A stretch of DNA of 64,000 nucleotides from Caulobacter sp. FWC26 (GTDB lineage Bacteria > Pseudomonadota > Alphaproteobacteria > Caulobacterales > Caulobacteraceae): NCBI RefSeq assembly GCF_002742645.2, contig NZ_CP033873.1:62001-126000 (forward strand), given 5' to 3'. The first letter of the stretch is position 1. Each line of letters begins with the position of its first letter. Position numbers and translations under genes: made by a program. Shown here piece by piece: positions 22,942 through 31,675 of this stretch. The notes beneath the pieces were generated by a model that was not told where the DNA came from, ran no database searches, and worked only from the letters and a program-made list of their open reading frames with translations.

Positions 22942-24525
22942 TCAGTTCGTCGGTTCGGCCTTGTCCAGCACCGGCGCGCCCGCTGCAGGCTGGTGCGAGC
23001 GCAGGGGCAGGGCCGGGATGAACAGGATCGTCACCAGGCCGGCGGCGATCACGAACAGAGCCGCGACCATCACGCCGCTGACCGCTTGGATCAGGGCGCT
23101 TTGCAGGAACGGATCAGCATGAGCCGCTTGACCGGTGGCGGCGGCCTTGATCGCCATTCCTTCGAGCTTTCCCAGATCCAGGCCCCCGCCCGGTAAGTTG
23201 GCCAGGCGCGCGGTCAGCAGGGTCCCGGCCAGGGCCGCGCCGACGGTCGAGCCGATCTGGCGGAAGAACTGGTTGGAGCTGGTGGCCACGCCGATATCGC
23301 GCGGATCGACGGCGTTCTGGGTGGCGATGTTGAACAGGCTCTGACCCGGCCCGAGGCCCAGGCCCACGAAGGCCAGCAGCAGGCACAGCAGGCCCAGGTG
23401 CGTGATCCTCGACAGGTCGTGCAGCATGAAGACGCCGATCAGCAGAATGACCGCGCCGCCGATCATGAACGGTTTGTACTGGCCGGTTTTGGTGACCATC
23501 TGGCCGGCGATCGTGCTGCCGGCGATCAGCCCGGCCATCAGCGGCAGCATGGTCATGCCGCTGACCGTGGCCGGCACGCCCCGACCCAGCTGCAGGAACA
23601 GCGGCAGGAACATCACCACGCCCATGAAGGCCATGGAGATCAGGAAGCCGGCCAGGTTCGCCGTGGTGAACACCCGGTTCTGGAACAGGTGCATCGGCAG
23701 GATCGGGTTGGAGACCTTGGTCTCGACGAAGACGAACGCGGCCAGCGAGGCGGTGGCCAGGGCGAAGAGCCCCAGGCTCTGCGGCGAACTCCAGGCGAAG
23801 TCGTGGCCGCCCAGGCTGAGCGCCAGCAGCAGCGGCACGAAGGCGGCGATCAGCAGGGCCGCGCCCAGGAAGTCAATCTTGCCGGAGCGGCGATGCTCCA
23901 GCGGCGGCATCTTCACGATGACCATGAACAGCGACAGCAAGCTGAGCGGCAGGTTGACGTAGAACACCCAGCGCCAGCCGGCGACCGTGTGGGTCCCGAT
24001 CTGCACCGTGCCGTGGTCGGTGAAATAGCCGCCGATGATGGGCCCCAGCACGCTGGCCAGGCCGAACACCGAGCCGAAGATGCCGGCGAACTTGCCCCGC
24101 TCGCGCGGCGGATAGAGGTCGGCGATGATGGCGAAGGCGGTGGTGAACAGCGCCCCGCCGCCGATGCCCTGCAGGGCTCGGAAGACGATCAGCTGCACCA
24201 TGCCGGGCATGCCCAGGATCGTCCCGAACTCGCCCGACAGGCCCGATAGCCACGAGCCGGCCAGGAACAGGCTGATGCCGGTGATCAGCACGGGCTTGCG
24301 GCCGAAGATGTCGCCCAGCTTGCCCCAGATCGGCACCATCACCGTCGAGCTCAGCAGATAGGCCGTCGTCACCCAGGAATAGAGGTTGAGGCCGTTCAGC
24401 TCGGAGATGATGCGCGGCATGGCCGTCGAGACGATCGTCTGGTCCAGCGCGCTGAGCAGGAACACGATCATCAGCGCCGCCAGGGTCAGGCGGCGATCCG
24501 CATCGGTGAAGGTCTGGGAAGTCAT
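22942..24525 (-). CDS. MFS drug/metabolite exporter, DHA2 (EmrB/QacA) family
   Basis: A 527-residue inner-membrane proton antiporter with about 14 hydrophobic segments. Motif A appears as GKLGDIFGRKP (about residues 68-78) and motif C-like glycines in GLASVLGPIIGGYF, as in the 14-helix DHA2 group. ALDQTIVSTAMPRI in helix 1 is the typical DHA2 D1 motif. Its start overlaps the stop of the oxidoreductase gene by one base (TGATG), so the two are co-transcribed. It may export the compound handled by the cluster or a toxic intermediate; the substrate cannot be read from sequence. Confidence 0.9.
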   Translation of the reverse strand: MTSQTFTDADRRLTLAALMIVFLLSALDQTIVSTAMPRIISELNGLNLYSWVTTAYLLSSTVMVPIWGKLGDIFGRKPVLITGISLFLAGSWLSGLSGEFGTILGMPGMVQLIVFRALQGIGGGALFTTAFAIIADLYPPRERGKFAGIFGSVFGLASVLGPIIGGYFTDHGTVQIGTHTVAGWRWVFYVNLPLSLLSLFMVIVKMPPLEHRRSGKIDFLGAALLIAAFVPLLLALSLGGHDFAWSSPQSLGLFALATASLAAFVFVETKVSNPILPMHLFQNRVFTTANLAGFLISMAFMGVVMFLPLFLQLGRGVPATVSGMTMLPLMAGLIAGSTIAGQMVTKTGQYKPFMIGGAVILLIGVFMLHDLSRITHLGLLCLLLAFVGLGLGPGQSLFNIATQNAVDPRDIGVATSSNQFFRQIGSTVGAALAGTLLTARLANLPGGGLDLGKLEGMAIKAAATGQAAHADPFLQSALIQAVSGVMVAALFVIAAGLVTILFIPALPLRSHQPAAGAPVLDKAEPTN

Positions 24526-26099
24526 CAGTTCCTCGAGCGGAGATAGGTCGAGACCCGCTGTGAGACCAGGCGGCCGGGGCCGCCGGAGACGCCGCCGCCG
24601 GGGTGGATGCCCGCGCCGCCCAGGAAGAAGCCCGGCACGAGAGGTGCGGGGCCGCCAAGGCCCACCGCCGGTCGGCGACTACCACTGCGCAGGGCGCCGA
24701 AGTCGACATGGGTGACGCAGCCTTTGGTGACGTTGGCGCGCACCGCACGTTCTGGGCAGGTTTCGAACCAGCGGCCCAGCTCACTTTCGAAGCCGTCATA
24801 GAATTCCGCCGCGCGCGCGATGATGGCTTCGGCCGCGGGAGCCTTGGCGACCGCCCACCCCTCGTTCACCTCCACTGGAAAAATGGGCAGGTAGATGTAG
24901 GCGGTTCCCTGTCCCGCAGGCGCCTGGCTCGGGTCCCAATTGGTCGCGGCCGAGACGGAGAAGACGGGCGACGAAGGGGTAAGGCCACGCCGGGCCTGCG
25001 CCAACGCTAAGCGAAGTTCGTCGGCGGTTCCGATCAGACCCACCGCCTGGTTAAGATCGACGCCATCATGACGTTGATCTTGGTGCCGTTTCAGGCGGAA
25101 GGGGCGGGACGAAGCCAGGTTGATCAGAGAGGGTCCAACATTGGCGCGGTGCGCCGGGGCGTATTCTAGGCGGGTCCGGGTGACGCGATCCAAACCGCCT
25201 GGCGTGGTCAGTCGCGCCGCCGTCTGAGGGTCGCAGGTAGCGATGACGGCCATGGCTTCAAGGCGGCGCCCGTCCGCCAGGCGGACGCCACGCGCCTCGC
25301 CGTCGCCGATAATTATCTCGGTCACCTCCGCGTCCAGAACTAACTCTCCGCCGCTGGCGGCGTAGGCTCGGACGAGCGTGTCGGCCAGCATACGCATGCC
25401 GCCGATCGGCTTGGAGACACCGACGCGGTGCAACAGCCCGAACAAGGCATAGGCCACAGCGTTGCCATCGGTGTCGAAGGGACCTGCGCCGGCGACCACT
25501 CCCAGCAGCAGGGCCTGAGCCGCGTCGCTCTCAAACCACTCGGCCGCGAGCTGGTCGGCGGGCGCGGCGCTGATTAGCTGCAACTTATCCTTCAATCGAC
25601 GATTGCGGATGGCCGCCTTGGCGATGTCCAGATATTTGCTTGGTTTCGTGACGCCGGGATCGCCTTTGTTCATCGCTCCGGCGAAGTCGAGCAAAGCGTC
25701 GATGAGGCCGATAAATTCAAGATAGGCCTTCGCGTCCTTCCTTGAAAACCGCGCGATATCCTCGGCTGTGCGCCTAGGATCCCTGAACAGCGCTATCGAG
25801 CCGCCGTCCGGCGCCAGGTAGGCATAGGTCGGATCGGTCTCGACCGTGTTCCAGCCGTGTTGGCGCAGGTCCAATTCGTGCATCACCGGCGAGGCGCGGA
25901 TATGGATCAATTCCACCGCCCCCGTGTTGATCATATGGCCGGGCGCTTCAGGAATAACGGGATCGGAGCGTGACAAACCGCCGGCGACGGCGCTGCGCTC
26001 GAGCACCACCACCTTGCGGCCCGCCTTGGCCAGATAACTGCCGGCGACCAGACCATTGTGACCGCCGCCAACGATGATGACGTCGTACTTATCGGTCAT
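24525..26099 (-). CDS. CrtI-like FAD-dependent oxidoreductase (COG1233)
   Basis: A 524-residue flavoprotein. The FAD-binding Rossmann motif DVIIVGGGHNGLVAGSYLA is at residues 5-23, followed by VVLERSAVAGGLSRSD. Near the C-terminus FFLGGAGIHPGGGVSGGPG is the usual phytoene-dehydrogenase/amine-oxidase FAD contact. These enzymes desaturate or isomerise long hydrophobic molecules. No carotenoid genes are adjacent, so the substrate is more likely the unknown compound of this cluster. The ATG at 26099 is chosen because it directly precedes the FAD motif. Confidence 0.8.
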   Translation of the reverse strand: MTDKYDVIIVGGGHNGLVAGSYLAKAGRKVVVLERSAVAGGLSRSDPVIPEAPGHMINTGAVELIHIRASPVMHELDLRQHGWNTVETDPTYAYLAPDGGSIALFRDPRRTAEDIARFSRKDAKAYLEFIGLIDALLDFAGAMNKGDPGVTKPSKYLDIAKAAIRNRRLKDKLQLISAAPADQLAAEWFESDAAQALLLGVVAGAGPFDTDGNAVAYALFGLLHRVGVSKPIGGMRMLADTLVRAYAASGGELVLDAEVTEIIIGDGEARGVRLADGRRLEAMAVIATCDPQTAARLTTPGGLDRVTRTRLEYAPAHRANVGPSLINLASSRPFRLKRHQDQRHDGVDLNQAVGLIGTADELRLALAQARRGLTPSSPVFSVSAATNWDPSQAPAGQGTAYIYLPIFPVEVNEGWAVAKAPAAEAIIARAAEFYDGFESELGRWFETCPERAVRANVTKGCVTHVDFGALRSGSRRPAVGLGGPAPLVPGFFLGGAGIHPGGGVSGGPGRLVSQRVSTYLRSRN

Positions 26100-26154
26100 G
26101 GCTTGTGCGATACGGCGTCGTAGGGGATCGACAAGTCCTGGCCAGCGATGAGGC

Positions 26155-27189
26155 TCATGAAATGTCGGATCCAGGTCCGTTACGGGTGTTACCGTTGCGG
26201 CGATCGGTTTCGCCCCAAGCCATCCAATGCGAAGGCGTGCGCGTGTCGCCGACCCGCCGCCACCGGCCCTCCTGCTGGGCCGTGATGGGAAAGCCACCGA
26301 TGAAGTCCACCATACGCCCCTTAGGATCGGGCAGGAATTCCCACTCCTCGTTGTCCTCTAGGACAATACGGGCGTCCTCGGCGAAATAGCTGTCGGGCGC
26401 ATGTCGTGAGACGCCCTCGATCTTGGTGGTGGTGCGCACCTCGCCCTTCTCATTCTGGAAGATGGCGTAGCCGAGGTTCTGGTGACCGACGATGAAGGAG
26501 CCCACGTCGTAGCTGCCGTCATCGTAAACGGTGGCGAAGTTCCACCAGATGACGTGCATCCCGTTATTCACCACCAGATCCTTCTGGTAGTGGATCGCCC
26601 CGCCCTCGGCCAGATAGGCCTGGTCGATCGAGATGACGCCCTTGACCGGTCTGCCGAGGCAATGACCGGTGACTTCGTACATCTGAGCCACATAGAAGGT
26701 GCCCCAATCCACCCCCGGAAGGTACCATTGCATGCCGCTACCGAGCAGGCGGCCACCGACCTCGAACAGGCCTTCTTCGACCCAGTCCATGCGCGCGCCC
26801 GAAGCCGAAAGTCGCCAAGGCGCGCCGGCGTCCTCGGGCTGTGACCGCCAGGTGCAGATATCGCCTTCCAAGGTTTGAATGGGGCGGGCGGTTTGGGCCT
26901 GGGCGGCCATCCGCGGCCGATCCATTTTCAAGTTCGCGCCGTCAAGCCGTGTGGACTGGTAGAAGAAGGTCGTGGGGTTGGGCGTGCCGCTGGGCGACAT
27001 GACAGAGCGAACCGCAGCGTAGATGTGGCCTTCGTCGTCGCGCAGGCAGCCGAACGGAATGGTCTTGTTCAAGACCAGGCCAAAGTAGCCCCGGACGCTA
27101 TTGAGCGCTTCGCCGCTGACTTTGTGAGGCCCAACCAGAACCTGGTAGCCGAAATCCGCGCGCGGCGGAATTTGGCGATGATAACGCAT
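26155..27189 (-). CDS. Unrecognised 344-residue protein, possibly lipocalin-like
   Basis: The start at 27189 gives MRYHRQIPPRADF. There is no signal peptide. The sequence is rich in Trp, Tyr and Gly with many short strand patterns (WRLSASGARMDWVEEGLF, MQWYLPGVDWGTFY, VIWWNFATVYDDGSYDVGSFI). This points to a large beta-barrel, as in CrtC/AttH-type lipocalin-like enzymes, but I cannot name the family. It is upstream of the CrtI-like gene on the same strand (55-base gap) and divergent from the TetR gene. One TTGAC-N5-GTCAA site lies 91 bases before its start. Confidence 0.6.
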   Translation of the reverse strand: MRYHRQIPPRADFGYQVLVGPHKVSGEALNSVRGYFGLVLNKTIPFGCLRDDEGHIYAAVRSVMSPSGTPNPTTFFYQSTRLDGANLKMDRPRMAAQAQTARPIQTLEGDICTWRSQPEDAGAPWRLSASGARMDWVEEGLFEVGGRLLGSGMQWYLPGVDWGTFYVAQMYEVTGHCLGRPVKGVISIDQAYLAEGGAIHYQKDLVVNNGMHVIWWNFATVYDDGSYDVGSFIVGHQNLGYAIFQNEKGEVRTTTKIEGVSRHAPDSYFAEDARIVLEDNEEWEFLPDPKGRMVDFIGGFPITAQQEGRWRRVGDTRTPSHWMAWGETDRRNGNTRNGPGSDIS

Positions 27190-27279
27190 CCTGGCTCTGC
27201 TCCTCTGACCGGCCGCGAACCGGCCTTGTTTCTGGGCCGGCACCATCCCCGTCGTCACTAACCGCAGCAACCTGTTCCA

Positions 27280-27296
27280 TTTGACCGCGGGTCAAA
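27280..27296. promoter_or_regulatory. TTGAC-N5-GTCAA operator, site 1
   Basis: TTTGACCGCGGGTCAAA is a 17-bp palindrome, 27 bases before the TetR start and 91 bases before the divergent gene at 27189. Two more sites with the same half-sites and spacing occur at 31514 and 32953. It is probably the operator of the adjacent TetR-family repressor. Confidence 0.7.
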
Positions 27297-27322
27297 CCGT
27301 GTGCATCTCTGCGCACCAAACA

Positions 27323-28003
27323 ATGTACGGCGACCGTCTGGTGACGACCGACAACATCAATCTGGGAGTGAAGGCGCGGGGGCGATCTTCGAGCAAGGCC
27401 GACACCATCGCGCGGCTGCTGGAGGCCGCGCGGCGTGAGTTCGCCATCAACGGCATCGCGCGCGCGAACATGGAAACCATCGCCCGCTCAGCGGGCGTGA
27501 CCAAACAGCTCCTCTACCAATACTACGAGAGCAAACACCACCTGTTCTCCGCAGTGCTTGATCAGACCTCGGGTGTGGTCATGACCGAGTTGCTGGCCAC
27601 CAATTTTGACGATCTACCGCCGGTACAGGCGCTGCAGGCTTTCACCGACGCGGTGTTTGATCAATATCGCGTGGACCCGCTGCTGGGCCGCCTGGCCCGC
27701 GAGGGATTGGGCTTCCACGAAGATCACCACTCGTCCCACAATCGGTTCATCCAGCTGAAGCCAGCCCTAGCGCAAAAGCTCGAAGGCATTTTGCGGCGGG
27801 GCGAGGCGTGCGGCGACTTCCGCCAAGACCTGGATGTGCGCGCGACCCTCGCCTTGATTTCGCTCGTCATGACAGGAGGCTTCACCAACAGCTACCTGTT
27901 GTCGGTCATCCTCGAGAGAGACACCGCGACAGGTGAGGGTAGGGAAGCTTGGCGGCGCATGGCCAGCGAGTTTGTCCTCGAAGCCATCCGCCGCAAGGCC
28001 TAG
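27323..28003 (+). CDS. TetR-family transcriptional regulator
   Basis: A 226-residue repressor from the ATG at 27323. The N-terminal helix-turn-helix is seen in ARREFAINGIARANMETIARSAGVTKQLLYQYYESK (the segment is longer than 20; key residues GIA-ANM-ETIA-GV-K-LLYQYY at about 42-75). The C-terminal ligand domain is helical and ends LEAIRRKA. Its position in the cluster, divergent from the catabolic genes and next to a palindrome shared by two other cluster promoters, makes it the likely local regulator of that set. Confidence 0.88.
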   Translation: MYGDRLVTTDNINLGVKARGRSSSKADTIARLLEAARREFAINGIARANMETIARSAGVTKQLLYQYYESKHHLFSAVLDQTSGVVMTELLATNFDDLPPVQALQAFTDAVFDQYRVDPLLGRLAREGLGFHEDHHSSHNRFIQLKPALAQKLEGILRRGEACGDFRQDLDVRATLALISLVMTGGFTNSYLLSVILERDTATGEGREAWRRMASEFVLEAIRRKA

Positions 28004-28011
28004 TAGGCCCG

Positions 28012-29328
28012 CTAGAGGTCCAGAGCGATGTCTCGTGGAGCGCGCCAAGCCGAGATCAGGAAAAAGACGACCGCCAGGGCATTGAGCGACATGCCCGTGA
28101 GGATTGCCCAGCGCAAGGAGTTGGGACCGCCGTAGAAGTCGCTGAGCATCCCCACCAGAAAGGGCCCGAGGCCGGCGCCGACGAGGGAGGCGATCATCTG
28201 CAGCCCTCCCACGACCTGGCCGCGCATGCGTGGACGAAGCAAGGTGACGATGAAGGCGTTGGCTGGACCGTTATGCGCCAGCATGAGCCCGCACCACAGC
28301 AGCATGGCGCCGATCGCCACGGCAGGGTTGGGGCTTAGGGCGGCGAGTGATCCGGAAATGACCACGCCGGTCATCGTGCAGGCGCTGAGCAGCGGGAGCC
28401 GGCCCGGCCGGGACCCCGCCTTCGGCGCGGCGAAGTGGTCGCCGAAGATGCCCGCCGCGAGGGGGATGACCGTGCCGAACCCGGCGAAGGCCAGGGCGAT
28501 CCACATCGCCGCGACCGGCAGATCGACATGGTGGACGCGGACCAGAAAGGACACCGACCAGAGGCCGAACGCCGAACTCATCGCACCACCCATGACGATG
28601 GACGTCATGGCGCAGAGAACTGACGGCCGACGCAGCACGAATAGCAGGGACTCGCGGGGCGTGGCCGGCGCCTCGTCTCCCGGCTGTGGCGATGCCTCGA
28701 CCTTAAGTGTCTCGGCCGCGCCGCGACGGGGCTCACGCACGCTCAGGAGCAGGATGAGGGCCACCAGGAAACCGGGTAGGGCGGCGACGAAAAACACCGT
28801 GCGCCAACCGAACGTCTTGGCCAGGAAGCCACCGGCAAGGAATATGATGCCGGTGCCGACGCCAGCGCTGAGATACCAGATGCCCAGCGCCGTGGAGCGG
28901 TTCTTGGGGCCGAAGAAGTCGGACACCATCGACATGGCCGTGGGTGAGCCTCCGGCTTCGGCGGCGCCGACGCCCATGCGCGCAAACACCAGGTGAGCGA
29001 AGTTGTTGGCCCCCCCGCCCAGCGCCGTCATGCCGCTCCAAATCGCCAGAATCGCGGCCAGCAGGTTGCGACGACTGACGCGGTCCACGAGATAGCCCAT
29101 GGGCAGGGCTGCGACCGCGAAGGCGATGGCGTAGGCCAGGGTGCCCATCAGACCCACCTGGGAATCGGTGAGGTGAAACTCTGCGCGGATGGGCTCGGCC
29201 ACCACCGAGATGACGTTGCGATCGATGTGATGGCACGCTTGGGCGGCGGTAAGCACCGCCAGCGCCCACCAGCGGTTGGTCATGCCCCGGCTCGCGGCGC
29301 TTCCGTCCGGGGTGGCCTCCAAGGTCAC
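28012..29328 (-). CDS. MFS transporter, 12-helix
   Basis: A 438-residue transporter with about 12 hydrophobic segments split 6+6 by a charged loop near residues 200-225. Helix 1 has ACHHIDRNVISVVAEPI, and motif A-like GYLVDRVSRR follows helix 2, resembling the anion/sugar:proton symporter and Spinster-type MFS groups that import acids. A GTG at 29328 is the first start; ATG at 29283 (MTNRWWALAVL) is a good alternative. Last gene of a minus-strand operon of phosphotransferase, two SDRs and a SnoaL-like protein, so it may import the substrate. Confidence 0.85.
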   Translation of the reverse strand: MTLEATPDGSAASRGMTNRWWALAVLTAAQACHHIDRNVISVVAEPIRAEFHLTDSQVGLMGTLAYAIAFAVAALPMGYLVDRVSRRNLLAAILAIWSGMTALGGGANNFAHLVFARMGVGAAEAGGSPTAMSMVSDFFGPKNRSTALGIWYLSAGVGTGIIFLAGGFLAKTFGWRTVFFVAALPGFLVALILLLSVREPRRGAAETLKVEASPQPGDEAPATPRESLLFVLRRPSVLCAMTSIVMGGAMSSAFGLWSVSFLVRVHHVDLPVAAMWIALAFAGFGTVIPLAAGIFGDHFAAPKAGSRPGRLPLLSACTMTGVVISGSLAALSPNPAVAIGAMLLWCGLMLAHNGPANAFIVTLLRPRMRGQVVGGLQMIASLVGAGLGPFLVGMLSDFYGGPNSLRWAILTGMSLNALAVVFFLISAWRAPRDIALDL

Positions 29329-29358
29329 TAGCGTTCTCCACCGATCACAGATTGCACG

Positions 29359-29724
29359 TCATTGAACCGGCGTCGGGACGTAGAAATAGCGAATGAAAAG
29401 CCGGCCTTCTTCGAAGCGATAGGTCTCGATGCTGGGATTGACCACGCCGCTGGCGAGGCGAAGGTTGCGGTGGTGGCAAGCGCCTTCCGAACCGTTGACC
29501 AGCATCAGATCTACCTCGACACGGACCTTGCCGCCGAAGGTGTCCCACATGTGTTCGAAGGTCCGCCAACCATCGCCGACGGGCTGGCCGACATATTCGA
29601 TCACCAGCTCCTTCGCGGCGAAGCGGCGGTAAAGAGCAGTCTGCTCCTCGCGCTTTCCAGCGTTCCACAGTTCGATCTGCTCATGGAGGAAGTGGCGGAT
29701 CTCGTCTTCGGTGGGAACGGCCAT
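29359..29724 (-). CDS. SnoaL/NTF2-like protein
   Basis: A 121-residue single-domain protein from the ATG at 29724 (MAVPTEDEIRHFLHEQIELW). The alpha-helix at the start, the YRRFAAKELVIEYVGQPVGDGW segment in the middle and the closing RYFYVPTPV strand fit the SnoaL-like fold, used by ketosteroid isomerases, limonene-epoxide hydrolases and polyketide cyclases. Catalytic residues cannot be assigned by eye. It lies 10 bases after an SDR gene and before the MFS gene in one operon. Confidence 0.65.
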   Translation of the reverse strand: MAVPTEDEIRHFLHEQIELWNAGKREEQTALYRRFAAKELVIEYVGQPVGDGWRTFEHMWDTFGGKVRVEVDLMLVNGSEGACHHRNLRLASGVVNPSIETYRFEEGRLFIRYFYVPTPVQ

Positions 29725-29734
29725 GGGTGTGATC

Positions 29735-30535
29735 TCAGAGTTGCGATTGAATGTACTGGGCAAGGTCGTGGGTATGCGGCTGGTGGGCCAAGGACCCGCC
29801 ATTGCAGCAGATGGTCTCGCCGTTGATGAAGCCGGCGTCCTCCGACGCCAGAAAGGCCACGACCGCCGCGACGTCCTCGGGTGTGCCCAAACGCGGCGTC
29901 AACACGTGATTGGAGATCATGCTGATCAGTTCGGGGACGCCCTGCTTAGACGCCTCGGTGAGGATCAGTCCGGGAGCGACGGCGTTGCATCGGATCCCCT
30001 GGCGACCGTACTGGGTGGCGACGTGGCGGGTCATGGCCACGGCCCCCGCCTTGGAGGCGCCATAGGCGATGCGGCTGAGATCGCCGGTGAGGCCAGACCC
30101 CGACGCGGTGTTGATGATCGCCCCGCCGCCATTTCTTAGCATGACCGGGATGACGTATTTGCACCCGGCCAGATAGCCGCGCAGATTTACCGCCATGACC
30201 CTGTCCCAGGTCTCGAAGGTAATGTCGGCGGCGGTGGTGTCCTCGCGTTGAATCTGCGGCGTGGTGATGGCGGCGTTGTTGAGAAGGATATCGACACGAC
30301 CGTGCCGCCGCACCGTTTCGGCCACCATGGCCTCGATCGTTTCGACCTTTTCGGCGTCATAGAAAAGCGCGCTGGCGTCCCCGCCGATCTTGGCGGCGGC
30401 CGCCTCGGCCCTGGCAAGATCAATGTCGGCCAAAACCACCACGGCGCCTTCGTCGGCAAGCCGGCGCCCGGTGGCGACGCCGATACCACCAGCGCCTCCG
30501 GTCACGATGGCGATTTTGCGCTCGAGCCGTCTCAT
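29735..30535 (-). CDS. SDR-family oxidoreductase (classical)
   Basis: A 266-residue NAD(P)-dependent dehydrogenase. The TGGAGGIG cofactor motif is at residues 12-19, LADID follows the second strand (Asp suggests NAD preference), NNAA is at about 86-89, and the catalytic YGASK at about 157-161 with Ser upstream in NTASGSG. It lies 6 bases after the preceding SDR gene. It probably oxidises a hydroxyl group of the cluster's substrate. Confidence 0.88.
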   Translation of the reverse strand: MRRLERKIAIVTGGAGGIGVATGRRLADEGAVVVLADIDLARAEAAAAKIGGDASALFYDAEKVETIEAMVAETVRRHGRVDILLNNAAITTPQIQREDTTAADITFETWDRVMAVNLRGYLAGCKYVIPVMLRNGGGAIINTASGSGLTGDLSRIAYGASKAGAVAMTRHVATQYGRQGIRCNAVAPGLILTEASKQGVPELISMISNHVLTPRLGTPEDVAAVVAFLASEDAGFINGETICCNGGSLAHQPHTHDLAQYIQSQL

Positions 30536-30541
30536 GGCGCG

Positions 30542-31366
30542 CTATTCCGGTCCGTAGAAATTGTTGAGAAACTCACTCTGCCAAACCACTCGCTCGCGGC
30601 GCAGGCGGCGAGAGAGAAGAGGGTTGTCGTCATTGTCCAAGGCGTTCAGCACCACGGTGGGGCCATCGCCCAGAGCGCCTAACCCCACCCGAGCAACTTC
30701 CGCAGGCGGGGTCAGCGGCACGGCGTCGTGGGCCAAGCCATTCTTGGCGAAGACGGTGCGCAGTTTGGGCGTGTCCGTGGCGCCGATCAGGAGGTTGAGC
30801 ACGTCTACGCCCTTGGGCTTGAGCTCGCGCCACAGGCTTTCGCCGAGGTTCAGGGCATAGCCCTTGGTGGCGGTGTAGAGCGCCAAACGGCCGATCCCCT
30901 GAAGGGCGGCTTCCGAGCCGACCAGAACAATGCCACCTCGGCCGCGGTCGACAAAGTAGCTCGCGAAGCGGTGACAAGCCTCGGTCAGAAGGTCGATGTT
31001 GCGCTGAAGCAGCACGCGCCACTGCTCATAGCTGCTGTCCAAAAAGCGCCCGCCGACACTATCGCCGCCCGCATTGAAGACCACGAGACCCAAATCCTTG
31101 CCGGCGGCCGCCGCCTGAAGCGACGCCGCTGCCCCCGGTAGCGATAGGTCGATGGACTGGATGGCGACTTCGACGCCGTAAGTGTCTTGTATCGTCGCGG
31201 CCAACTCCTCGAGCTTGTCCACGCGGCGAGCGACGAGGATGACGTTGGCGCCCCTGGACGCAGCCTGTAGCGCGAACGCGGCGCCGGTGCCTTCCGAGGC
31301 GCCGGAAACCAGCACCCACGGTCCGTAGCGTTCAAGGAATTTCGCGTCGCGTTCGGAGGGGCTCAC
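30542..31366 (-). CDS. SDR-family oxidoreductase
   Basis: A 274-residue protein from the GTG at 31366, chosen because AAGGA lies upstream and the cofactor motif SGASEGTG then falls near residue 20. ARRVDKLEEL (Arg-rich, NADP type), NAGGD and YTATKGYALNLGESL (catalytic YxxxK) are present. It is closer to the DltE/17-beta-HSD-like group that works on lipid or steroid substrates; this is inference. The 309-base gap to the upstream phosphotransferase gene contains operator site 2. Confidence 0.85.
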   Translation of the reverse strand: MSPSERDAKFLERYGPWVLVSGASEGTGAAFALQAASRGANVILVARRVDKLEELAATIQDTYGVEVAIQSIDLSLPGAAASLQAAAAGKDLGLVVFNAGGDSVGGRFLDSSYEQWRVLLQRNIDLLTEACHRFASYFVDRGRGGIVLVGSEAALQGIGRLALYTATKGYALNLGESLWRELKPKGVDVLNLLIGATDTPKLRTVFAKNGLAHDAVPLTPPAEVARVGLGALGDGPTVVLNALDNDDNPLLSRRLRRERVVWQSEFLNNFYGPE

Positions 31367-31513
31367 CGGCTGTCCTTCAACTACGGGCGGCGCGGAAGAT
31401 CGGCGGTCGGCGAAGCCGCAGCCTCGCACTGTCCTCCCCCTCGCCGGCTTCGGTCGGCTCTTGTTTCGGTCTTTGGCGTAAGGGGATCGCCTTGAACCGG
31501 CAACGATCGCGGT

Positions 31514-31528
31514 TTGACTGGCAGTCAA
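31514..31528. promoter_or_regulatory. TTGAC-N5-GTCAA operator, site 2
   Basis: TTGACTGGCAGTCAA lies 148 bases before the SDR start at 31366 and downstream of the phosphotransferase stop at 31676. It is the only notable signal in this 309-base gap and suggests a second promoter for the SDR/SDR/SnoaL/MFS genes. Confidence 0.65.
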
Positions 31529-31675
31529 GCGGGCCTCGCCCGGCTCCTGGCGGGGGACGCCCAATCGGACGCGGCCATGCGCTTTACTGGCGAGCGGGCG
31601 GGCATGGCCTGACGGTCGGATATATCGCCGACCGCACCCCAGCCGGCGTGGACGAGACCTGGGCTAAGCTCCGCC

